This document shows, piece by piece, positions 1-8,420 of a DNA stretch of 8,420 nt. The stretch spans positions 1 through 8,420 of the forward strand of contig SKMG01000123.1 in NCBI GenBank assembly GCA_007121175.1, written 5' to 3'. Position numbers and translations under genes: made by a program. Source of the stretch: Trueperaceae bacterium (lineage in GTDB: Bacteria; Deinococcota; Deinococci; Deinococcales; Trueperaceae). Under the pieces are notes generated by a model. The model did no database searches and had not been told where the DNA came from. It saw only the letters and a list, made by a program, of their open reading frames with translations. Within the stretch, counting starts at the first letter, position 1. Every line of letters starts with the position of its first letter.

Positions 1-5
1 CGGGC

Positions 6-3854
<3,849 letters not shown>

Positions 3855-3877
3855 CGTTGCTCCGGCCTCACTACCGC

Positions 3878-3891
3878 TCAAGCATACTTGA
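3878..3891 (-). promoter_or_regulatory. Candidate dnaN promoter -10 within an inverted repeat
   Basis: TCAAG-CATA-CTTGA is a perfect 5-base-arm inverted repeat 24 to 37 bases before the dnaN start. On the minus strand it contains TATGCT (3886-3881), a fair -10 match that would give a leader of about 20 bases. I found no -35 match at 16-19 bases, so the promoter call is weak. The overlap of a possible -10 with a palindrome suggests an operator. Confidence 0.3.
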
Positions 3892-3913
3892 CGACGGACG
3901 CTGCCGTTCGGGG

Positions 3914-3931
3914 GCGGTGCGCGCGCACCGC
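3914..3931. repeat. 18-bp perfect palindrome between dnaN and oriC
   Basis: GCGGTGCGCGCGCACCGC equals its own reverse complement, with the axis between 3922 and 3923. As RNA or extruded DNA it could form a 7-bp stem with a GCGC loop. No T-run follows on either strand, so it is not a standard intrinsic terminator. It lies between the dnaN promoter region and the DnaA-box cluster. An operator, an insulator against read-through from the origin, or chance in GC-rich DNA are all possible. The binding protein is unknown. Confidence 0.5.
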
Positions 3932-3974
3932 AGGCGGGTGGGTTGTCGGCGCCTCGTCGAGCCGCTGAGTCCGG

Positions 3975-3992
3975 AAGCACATCATCATAGGG
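3975..3992. other. Candidate DNA unwinding element
   Basis: AAGCACATCATCATAGGG is locally AT-rich (10 of its first 16 bases are A or T) in a very GC-rich surrounding. It carries three CAT units (ATG on the minus strand) and abuts the contiguous boxes 3995-4003 and 4004-4012 across a short GGGGT spacer. Paired boxes, GC spacer and trinucleotide repeat resemble a basal unwinding system. However, the repeat does not fit the DnaA-trio pattern 3'-[G/A]A[T/A]-5' in the polarity I expected, so this remains tentative. Confidence 0.35.
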
Positions 3993-3994
3993 GT

Positions 3995-4088
3995 TGTGGA
4001 GAGTGTGGAGAAGCGCCGACCGACCCGTCCAGCACGAAGCGCGGCATGTGGAAGCGGCTGTGGAGAACTCGGGGTTCCCTGTGGAGAA
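3995..4088 (-). promoter_or_regulatory. Left DnaA-box array (five boxes, minus orientation)
   Basis: Read on the minus strand: CTCTCCACA (4003-3995), TTCTCCACA (4012-4004), GCTTCCACA (4055-4047), TTCTCCACA (4067-4059) and TTCTCCACA (4088-4080). The first two touch with no gap. All five point left, toward dnaN and the candidate unwinding element. Start-to-start steps are 9, 43, 12 and 21 bases. The core TCCACA is invariant; position 3 is C in four of five, where E. coli has A. Three match TTCTCCACA exactly and are probably the strong sites. Confidence 0.85.
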
Positions 4089-4097
4089 CCCGCCAGG

Positions 4098-4188
4098 GCC
4101 TCCACAGCGCTCCACAAGTACGTCCTAGAGCGGATATTCCACACCTTCGTCCACAGGATGTCCACAAACTCGGAGCACGTTCTCCACA
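4098..4188 (+). promoter_or_regulatory. Right DnaA-box array (six boxes, plus orientation)
   Basis: Plus-strand boxes: GCCTCCACA (4098), CGCTCCACA (4108), TATTCCACA (4135), TCGTCCACA (4147), ATGTCCACA (4158) and TTCTCCACA (4180). All point right, toward dnaA, opposite to the left array. Steps of 10, 27, 12, 11 and 22 bases put most copies on nearly the same helical face. Only the outermost copy matches TTCTCCACA exactly; the others diverge in the first three bases and may bind DnaA weakly or cooperatively. Confidence 0.82.
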
Positions 4189-4343
4189 GGTGAGTCGCCC
4201 GGGTGGCGGCTCGCGACGTTCTCGCCCGCGCATTCGCCCATCCTGGCGGGCCTGAGGGCACGTCAGCAGGCGAACGCCGGCGCGGAGCACCGGAGCGTGC
4301 GCGGCGGCGGCGCGTCCGGTGGCACCGGCGGCCGTCCACCCGA
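4189..4343. other. GC-rich spacer between oriC boxes and the end of dnaA
   Basis: These 155 bases hold no convincing gene: open frames crossing them are low-complexity Arg/Ala/Pro-rich shadows that also run through the origin or dnaA. A small inverted repeat CCGGT-GGC-ACCGG (4316-4328) lies just downstream of the dnaA stop on the minus strand. It has no T-tract, so it is at best a weak terminator. No DnaA box core is present. Confidence 0.5.
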
Positions 4344-5684
4344 TCACACCATCGCGGCGCGCAGCGCCTTGACCGATTGTGCGACCTCGTTGTCGGCGGC
4401 GAGGTGGGCGCTGACCTTCTGGACCGCGTACATCACCGTGGAGTGGTCACGCCCGGAGAAGTACTGGCCGATCTCGGGGTAGCTGTGCGTGGTGAGCTCG
4501 CGGATGAGGTACATCGCCACCTGGCGTGCGACCACCAGCTCGTGGCGCCGGCCCTTCGAGCGCATCTCCTCGGGCGAGAGCGCGAAGTGCTCGGCGGTGG
4601 CGCTGACGATGTCCTGCATCGTCAGGTTGATCTCGCTCGGGGCGAAGACGTCCGAGAGGGCAGCTGCGGCGCTCTGGCGGGTAAGCGGCTCCTGGTTCAT
4701 CGAGGCGTACAAGATGGCGCGCAGCAGCGCGCCCTCGAGCTCGCGGATGTTCGACGTCACGTGACGGGCGATGTAATCGACGACCTCAGCCGGCACCTTC
4801 ACGCCGCGGTACTCGGCGTTCATCTTCAGGATGGCGACGCGCGTCTCGAACTCCGGCACCTGGATGTCGGTGATGAGCCCCCACTCGAAGCGGCTGCGGA
4901 GCCGGTTCTCGAGCGTCGGGATGTCCTTGGGGGGGCGATCCGACGAGACGATCAGCTGCTTGCCGGACTCGTAGAGCGCGTTGAACGTGTGGAAGAACTC
5001 CTCCTGCGTACGCTCCTTGCCCGCCAGGAACTGGATGTCGTCGACCAGCAGCACGTCGATCGTCCGGAAGCGCTCGCGGAACTGGACCATGCGGTCCTCG
5101 CGGATCGCGTTGATCAGCTCATTGGTGAACTGCTCGGTGGTCGCGTACTCGACGCGTATACCGTTGGCGAGCTCCGCGACGGCGTGGCCGACAGCGTGCA
5201 TCAGGTGAGTCTTGCCCAGCCCGGAGTCGCCGTAGAGGAACAGCGGATTGTAGGCCCGCCCGGGCGCTTCGGCGACGGCCATGGCGGCGGCGTGCGCCAG
5301 GTTGTTGTTGGGCCCCACCACGAAGTTCGCAAAGACGTACTTGGGGTTGAGGCGCGGCCGGTCGACCTGGGCTTCGCGGCTCCCAGCGACCTCCGAGGCC
5401 TGGCTGAACATGTCGGGCTGTTCGGTCTGGGCGAAGCTCACGACCTTGAAGCCGACGCGCGGTGCCGGAGCGCCGAGGTCGGCAAGGGCGCGCTCGATCA
5501 CTGTGCCGAAGTGGCCCTTGATCCAGTCGCGGGCGAAGGTGTGGGGCACGCCGAGGACGAAGACGCCATCCTCGATGCCGAGCGGTTTGACCTGCTTGAA
5601 CCAGGTACGGAACTCGGTCTCCGAGATGTGCGCGCGGACGTAGTCGAGGACCTCGTCCCAGATGGCGTGATCGCGGCTCAGCAT
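4344..5684 (-). CDS. dnaA: Chromosomal replication initiator protein DnaA
   Basis: AAA+ ATPase that binds DnaA boxes, assembles on oriC and opens it for helicase loading; it often regulates its own gene. The 446-residue product has domain I (about 1-88), a short linker (about 90-112), the AAA+ domain (about 113-325) and the DNA-binding domain (about 345-446). Walker A is GDSGLGKT (152-159), Walker [10 protein letters not shown] (211-219), sensor I IVSSDRPP (245-252), arginine-finger region RLRSRFEWG (261-269) and sensor [11 protein letters not shown] (312-320). The signature helix-turn-helix is [17 protein letters not shown] (401-417). By alignment with E. coli, Arg379, Arg387 and Gln388 match Arg399, Arg407 and Gln408; Asp413-His414 are kept and Ser415 replaces Thr435. 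ATG at 5684 fits [26 protein letters not shown] lies 11 bases upstream, a long spacing. The frame extends 175 codons upstream into mnmG only by chance. Transcription runs toward oriC. Confidence 0.98.
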   Translation of the reverse strand: MLSRDHAIWDEVLDYVRAHISETEFRTWFKQVKPLGIEDGVFVLGVPHTFARDWIKGHFGTVIERALADLGAPAPRVGFKVVSFAQTEQPDMFSQASEVAGSREAQVDRPRLNPKYVFANFVVGPNNNLAHAAAMAVAEAPGRAYNPLFLYGDSGLGKTHLMHAVGHAVAELANGIRVEYATTEQFTNELINAIREDRMVQFRERFRTIDVLLVDDIQFLAGKERTQEEFFHTFNALYESGKQLIVSSDRPPKDIPTLENRLRSRFEWGLITDIQVPEFETRVAILKMNAEYRGVKVPAEVVDYIARHVTSNIRELEGALLRAILYASMNQEPLTRQSAAAALSDVFAPSEINLTMQDIVSATAEHFALSPEEMRSKGRRHELVVARQVAMYLIRELTTHSYPEIGQYFSGRDHSTVMYAVQKVSAHLAADNEVAQSVKALRAAMV

Positions 5685-5759
5685 GCCGAGGTGGACCTCT
5701 TCTCGTCTCGACGCGGCTGGCAGGACACCATCCGGGCACGCGGTCGCGCCACGTTCGGG

Positions 5760-5779
5760 CGTCCGGGACGTTTGAAACG
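5760..5779. promoter_or_regulatory. Two overlapping 11-base palindromes in the dnaA leader
   Basis: CGTCC-G-GGACG (5760-5770) and CGTTT-G-AAACG (5769-5779) both have perfect 5-base arms round a central G. They follow one pattern, CGTNNGNNACG, share the CG at 5769-5770, and have centres 9 bases apart. They lie 76 to 95 bases upstream of the dnaA ATG, downstream of its candidate -10. This looks like a tandem operator for an unknown regulator; chance is not excluded. Confidence 0.4.
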
Positions 5780-5780
5780 G

Positions 5781-5803
5781 GCCTGGCGCGGGTGCATCCA
5801 GGC
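5781..5803. repeat. Inverted repeat in the dnaA leader
   Basis: GCCTGG (5781-5786) and CCAGGC (5798-5803) are perfect 6-base arms round an 11-base loop. They sit just downstream of the predicted dnaA transcription start and next to the two palindromes at 5760-5779. The transcript could form a modest 5' hairpin. No T-run follows, so an attenuator is not supported. Confidence 0.35.
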
Positions 5804-5815
5804 TGCGGGAACGGC

Positions 5816-5824
5816 AGTCTACCA
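5816..5824 (-). promoter_or_regulatory. Candidate dnaA promoter, extended -10
   Basis: On the minus strand TGGTAGACT (5824-5816) is an extended -10 (TGn plus TAGACT, 4 of 6 to TATAAT). It would start transcription near 5809 and give a leader of about 125 bases. No -35 resembling TTGACA lies at the right distance. A similar motif, TGCTAGACT, faces the other way before mnmG, which adds some support. Confidence 0.38.
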
Positions 5825-5923
5825 GATGCGCTGAGTGCGGTGGTGCGTCTACCCGCGCGACGCGACCGGCGCTGCCGCCGGCTCGCGGTGGTCTGCCGGG
5901 ACAGCGTCCTGGACGCCCCTGCG

Positions 5924-5932
5924 TGCTAGACT
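5924..5932 (+). promoter_or_regulatory. Candidate mnmG promoter, extended -10
   Basis: TGCTAGACT (5924-5932) is an extended -10 differing by one base from the motif facing dnaA. Predicted start is near 5939, leaving a leader of about 37 bases before the GTG at 5976. No clear -35 is visible at 16-19 bases. Its position argues against the longer mnmG frame that begins at 5835. Confidence 0.42.
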
Positions 5933-5943
5933 CCCGGTTCGGT

Positions 5944-5963
5944 GTGGGGCCCTTGCGCCCCGC
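5944..5963 (+). promoter_or_regulatory. Leader hairpin just before the mnmG ribosome binding site
   Basis: GTGGGGC (5944-5950) and GCCCCGC (5957-5963) can pair as a 7-bp stem (one G-U) with the 6-base loop CCTTGC. It would lie near the 5' end of the mnmG mRNA, one base before AGGAGG. It could stabilise the message or tune ribosome access; no ligand-type riboswitch is recognisable. Confidence 0.35.
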
Positions 5964-5964
5964 G

Positions 5965-5970
5965 AGGAGG
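5965..5970 (+). promoter_or_regulatory. Shine-Dalgarno of mnmG
   Basis: AGGAGG lies 5 bases before GTG at 5976. It decides the start: the alternative in-frame ATG at 5835 would add 47 residues that do not resemble MnmG and has no such motif. Confidence 0.85.
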
Positions 5971-5975
5971 CGCTG

Positions 5976-7811
5976 GTGAGGCACGAATTCGACGTGGTGG
6001 TCGTCGGCGGTGGTCACGCCGGCATCGAGGCGGCGGTGGCGGCTGCGCGGCTCGGTGCTCGCGTGGCGCTGGCGATCCCCAACCCCGACACCATCGGCCT
6101 CATGCCCTGTAACCCGGCGATCGGCGGCCCCGGCAAGTCGCAGCTGGTCTTCGAGCTCGACGCCCTCGGCGGCGTGATGGGCGGCCTGGCCGACGCGATT
6201 GCCATCCACGGACGCACGCTGAACGCATCGAAGGGGCCGGCGGTCCAGTCGCTGCGGGTCCAGAACGAGCGCGACGGCTACGCCGCGGCGGCGCGAGCGC
6301 TGGTCGAGGACACCGCCGGGCTCCGCATCGTTCGCGGAGAGGTCGCTGCGCTATCAGTCGACGGGCAACGGGTCAGCGGCGTGCGCTTCAGCGACGGCCG
6401 CACCGTCGCTGCGCGCGCCGTGGTGCTCTGCGCTGGTACCTTCCTACGCGGCGTGATCTGGTACGGCCGTCGGCGACGCGATGCCGGCAGGCAGGGTGAG
6501 GCGCCAGCGCGCCACCTGTCTCACAGCCTGCGCGCAACCGGACACCGCCTCACGCGCTTCAAGACCGGCACGCCACCCCGGATCCGGTCGGACAGCGTCG
6601 ACTTCAGCGCGCTGCGAGTGGTGCTGCCGGACGAGCCGCCGGCCTCGTTCAGCGGCACGCCGGGGCCGCGCATGACCGAGAGCCCGACGTGGCTCACCCA
6701 GACCACGGATCGCACGCACGCGCTGATTCGTGAGCACCTCGGCGAATCGGCCATGTACTCGGGCGTCATCGACTCTGAGGGGCCACGCTATTGCCCCTCG
6801 ATCGAGGACAAAGTAGTCCGGTTTGCGGACAAGGACCATCACCTACTCTTCGTCGAGCCCGACGGGGTCGACACGAGCGAGGTCTACCTACAGGGTCTCT
6901 CGTCCTCGCTGCCGCCGATCATCCAGGAGCGGATGGTGCGGACCCTGCCCGGCTTCGAGCGCTCGGCCATCCAGCGCTACGCCTACGCCGTCGAGTACGA
7001 TGCGCTCGATCCGCAGCAACTCGACGTGACGCTGATGTCCCGGGCGTTGGCCGGGCTCTTCAGCGCTGGTCAGATCAACGGCACGAGCGGCTACGAGGAG
7101 GCGGCGGCACAAGGGCTCCTGGCCGGCGTCAACGCTGCGCGCTGGGCGACCGGCGGGCCCGATGCAGAGCGGGTCACCGTGCGCCGTGATCAGGGCTACC
7201 TCGGCGTGCTCGTCGACGACCTGGTGCGCTGGGGCGTCGGGGAGCCGTACCGCATGCTGACCTCGCGGAACGAGTATCGGCTGCTGCATCGGCAAGACAA
7301 CGCCGACGAACGGCTCACGGAGCTCGGGCATGAGTGGGGGCTGATCGATGCCAGACGGCTCGAAGAGGTGCGCGCTCGCAGCGCCCGCGTGGCTGCTGAG
7401 GTGGCGCGGCTGAGGCGCATCCGGCTCGACGGCGGCACGGCCGCGGCGGTGCTGTGCCGGCCGGGCGAGGACTACGACAGTCTGATCGCGCGAACCGGGC
7501 GCGGCCCTCAGGAGCTCGACGAACGGGAGCGGCGGCGCGTCGAGATCGAGATCCGCTACGCGAGCTACATCGAACGGAGCCAGCGGCAGCTGGCCGCGCG
7601 CAGCCAGTTCGAGCGTGTGCGCCTCGATGCGTTGGCTTTCGAACGGGTCGCCAGCCTGTCGACGGAAGGTCGCCAGGCGCTCGAGCGAACGCGGCCGGCC
7701 ACGCTCGGAGCCGCGCAGCGGGTCCGCGGTGTACGCGACAGCGACGTGGCTGCGCTGCTGGTTCACCTCAAGGCACGCGGCGCTGTTTCACGTGAAACGG
7801 TGCCCGCGTAG
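5976..7811 (+). CDS. mnmG: tRNA uridine-5-carboxymethylaminomethyl modification enzyme MnmG (GidA)
   Basis: FAD-dependent enzyme that, with the GTPase MnmE (not in this window), installs the cmnm5/nm5 group on the wobble uridine of certain tRNAs using methylene-tetrahydrofolate, NADH and glycine or ammonium. The 611-residue product begins with the FAD-binding [14 protein letters not shown] (7-20), then [16 protein letters not shown] (43-58) with Cys45, FKTGTPPRI (195-203), [11 protein letters not shown] with Cys273, and [20 protein letters not shown] (365-384). Both cysteines used in catalysis in the family are present. The C-terminal segment with [18 protein letters not shown] (430-447) and the helical tail is complete. 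GTG at 5976 is chosen because the FAD motif follows within a few residues and AGGAGG is upstream. rsmG follows after 11 bases, so the two are probably one transcript, divergent from dnaA. The last codons overlap a parS site. Confidence 0.97.
   Translation: MRHEFDVVVVGGGHAGIEAAVAAARLGARVALAIPNPDTIGLMPCNPAIGGPGKSQLVFELDALGGVMGGLADAIAIHGRTLNASKGPAVQSLRVQNERDGYAAAARALVEDTAGLRIVRGEVAALSVDGQRVSGVRFSDGRTVAARAVVLCAGTFLRGVIWYGRRRRDAGRQGEAPARHLSHSLRATGHRLTRFKTGTPPRIRSDSVDFSALRVVLPDEPPASFSGTPGPRMTESPTWLTQTTDRTHALIREHLGESAMYSGVIDSEGPRYCPSIEDKVVRFADKDHHLLFVEPDGVDTSEVYLQGLSSSLPPIIQERMVRTLPGFERSAIQRYAYAVEYDALDPQQLDVTLMSRALAGLFSAGQINGTSGYEEAAAQGLLAGVNAARWATGGPDAERVTVRRDQGYLGVLVDDLVRWGVGEPYRMLTSRNEYRLLHRQDNADERLTELGHEWGLIDARRLEEVRARSARVAAEVARLRRIRLDGGTAAAVLCRPGEDYDSLIARTGRGPQELDERERRRVEIEIRYASYIERSQRQLAARSQFERVRLDALAFERVASLSTEGRQALERTRPATLGAAQRVRGVRDSDVAALLVHLKARGAVSRETVPA
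7784..7799. other. parS: parS centromere site (ParB-binding)
   Basis: TGTTTCACGTGAAACG matches the widely conserved bacterial parS consensus TGTTTCACGTGAAACA at 15 of 16 positions. It contains the perfect 14-bp palindrome GTTTCAC/GTGAAAC (7785-7798). ParB (Spo0J) would load here and spread to help segregate the origin region; its partners ParA/ParB commonly lie just downstream of rsmG, beyond this window. The site is read in mnmG as part of the C-terminal tail VSRET. It is the only copy I found in the window. ParB binding is inferred from sequence identity. Confidence 0.88.
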
Positions 7812-7822
7812 GGGCGGCTGGC

Positions 7823-8420
7823 GTGGGCCTAGCTGCGGCCCCAGGCTCGGCCGACGCCGTCGACTGTTACCTGCGGCTGCTCGAGCGTTACCACCGCACG
7901 CTCGACCTGATGTCCGCCCGCGGCCTCGAGGAGGTTGGAGAGAAGCTCGAGGACGCCTGGGCCTACGCGGCGGCGCTCGAGCGCTGGGCGGGTCCTGGAA
8001 CGGCGATCGATGTCGGTAGCGGCGCCGGACTGCCTGGGGTGGTGCTGGCGTCGGCCGCGCCCTCGAGGCCGCTGCTGTGGACCGAGCGCCGCCGGCGGAG
8101 AGCGACGTTCTTGGGCATGGTGGCGGCGCACTGCGGACTCGGAAACGTCGAGGTGGTCGCGGCGGACGTGCGGGCGCTCGACGCGGGCCGGCTACCAGAG
8201 CCGCTCGCAGCCGTGACTGCGCAGGGCGTCGGCGACTGGATCGCGCTCTACTCCTGGACTCGCCAGCTCCATACCGATGAGGTGGTGCTCATCGCCCGTC
8301 GCGGGCCGGCCTGGATGGAGGAGGTCGCGGCCCTCGCCGAGTCGATCTCCACCGAACCCGCGGTACTGGCGGCCGAGGCGCTCGGGCGCGGTGGTACGCT
8401 CGTCGTGCTGAGCGTGCCAG
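7823..8420 (+). CDS. rsmG: 16S rRNA 7-methylguanosine methyltransferase RsmG (GidB), 3' end outside the window
   Basis: Predicted AdoMet-dependent enzyme that methylates N7 of G527 (E. coli numbering) in 16S rRNA, where loss often gives low-level streptomycin resistance. The visible 199 codons start at GTG 7823, with AGGGG (7810-7814) 8 bases upstream, and remain open to the edge. No internal stop was found. The AdoMet loop AIDVGSGAGLPG (61-72) is a close match, followed by the ribose-binding region LLWTERRRRRATFL (84-97). Other RsmG landmarks are weak: the usual NLT reads DLM (28-30), RHxxDS reads EKLEDA (40-45), and the SRA/TARA motif reads TAQGVG (132-137). The final segment GGTLVVLSVP resembles the family's C-terminal strand, so few residues are probably missing. 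The position 11 bases after mnmG is classical for this gene. Identity is firm from context and the AdoMet motif; normal activity is less certain. Confidence 0.88.
   Translation, partial: MGLAAAPGSADAVDCYLRLLERYHRTLDLMSARGLEEVGEKLEDAWAYAAALERWAGPGTAIDVGSGAGLPGVVLASAAPSRPLLWTERRRRRATFLGMVAAHCGLGNVEVVAADVRALDAGRLPEPLAAVTAQGVGDWIALYSWTRQLHTDEVVLIARRGPAWMEEVAALAESISTEPAVLAAEALGRGGTLVVLSVP

Larger units (their letters stand above)
3975..4188. other. oriC: Chromosomal replication origin oriC
   Basis: This part of the 489-base gap between dnaN and dnaA contains eleven copies of the DnaA-box core TCCACA/TGTGGA within 194 bases. Only scattered single copies were noticed elsewhere (near 685, 2152 and 4988). 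Boxes start at 3995, 4004, 4047, 4059, 4080, 4098, 4108, 4135, 4147, 4158 and 4180. Four of them (4004, 4059, 4080, 4180) are exactly TTCTCCACA. The flanking genes dnaA and dnaN are the classical origin neighbours, and DnaA from the adjacent gene would bind here and open the DNA. No boxes were seen upstream of dnaA, so the origin appears continuous, not bipartite. That it is a working origin is inference from box clustering and context. Confidence 0.93.

Noticed and set aside
3979..3990. CATCATCAT as canonical DnaA-trios
   Set aside because: No frame gives repeated 3'-[G/A]A[T/A]-5' in the expected polarity; reported only as a possible unwinding element.
3855..4347. Coding frames through the origin (extension of dnaN to 4115; minus-strand frames 3878-4339 and 3985-4347)
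   Set aside because: They traverse the DnaA-box cluster, are Arg/Ala/Pro-rich without domains, and are best explained by few stop codons in GC-rich DNA.
5769..5779. CGTTTGAAACG as a second parS
   Set aside because: It lacks the central CAC/GTG core and has an odd-length centre; kept only as an operator-like palindrome.
4203..5834. 543-codon open frame on the plus strand
   Set aside because: It is antisense to dnaA across its full length. Its composition (His, Asp, Val, Arg-rich, low complexity) is typical of the shadow frame of a high-GC gene; dnaA's motifs are unmistakable on the other strand.
5835..5975. Longer mnmG beginning at ATG 5835
   Set aside because: The added 47 residues do not resemble MnmG, the extension crosses a candidate promoter, and GTG 5976 has AGGAGG at the right distance.

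Overview
This is a high-GC chromosomal segment centred on the replication origin. It holds six recognisable genes. On the minus strand, read right to left, are dnaA, a non-coding oriC gap, dnaN, eno and pyk. On the plus strand are mnmG (gidA) and the 5' part of rsmG (gidB). The dnaN-eno-pyk order beside an oriC that lies between dnaA and dnaN, with mnmG-rsmG nearby, is the arrangement I associate with Deinococcota (Thermus, and by inference Truepera-like relatives). The G+C-rich base composition and protein style agree. This assignment comes from gene order and recollection only, so I call it Deinococcota at about 0.6 to 0.65 and do not name a genus.

Layout. Positions 6-1439 hold pyk (pyruvate kinase), whose GTG start overlaps the eno stop by 4 bases. 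Positions 1436-2710 hold eno (enolase) with a strong ribosome binding site. A 55-base gap follows, then dnaN (beta clamp) at 2766-3854. Positions 3855-4343 are a 489-base non-coding origin. It contains an 18-bp perfect palindrome, a locally AT-rich trinucleotide repeat, and eleven DnaA-box-like 9-mers between 3995 and 4188. The first five boxes point left and the last six point right. The commonest box is TTCTCCACA, not the E. coli-type TTATCCACA. Positions 4344-5684 hold dnaA, transcribed toward the origin. Positions 5685-5975 are a 291-base divergent intergenic region with similar extended -10 motifs facing each way, two abutting 11-base palindromes and a short inverted repeat in the dnaA leader, and a hairpin just before the mnmG ribosome binding site. 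mnmG fills 5976-7811. Its last codons contain a near-perfect ParB-binding parS site (7784-7799). rsmG begins with GTG at 7823 and runs off the right edge.

Together the window gives initiation (DnaA, oriC), processivity (DnaN) and probably segregation (parS, with parAB predicted just downstream), linked to the last two steps of glycolysis (enolase, pyruvate kinase). These are known families. The points most worth a second look are the box variant and its two-armed layout, the parS inside mnmG, the operator-like palindromes flanking dnaA and dnaN, a pyruvate kinase with K+-independent signature residues, and an RsmG whose conserved motifs outside the AdoMet loop have diverged. I saw no mobile elements, CRISPR arrays, tRNAs or rRNAs, and no clear case for an undescribed system.
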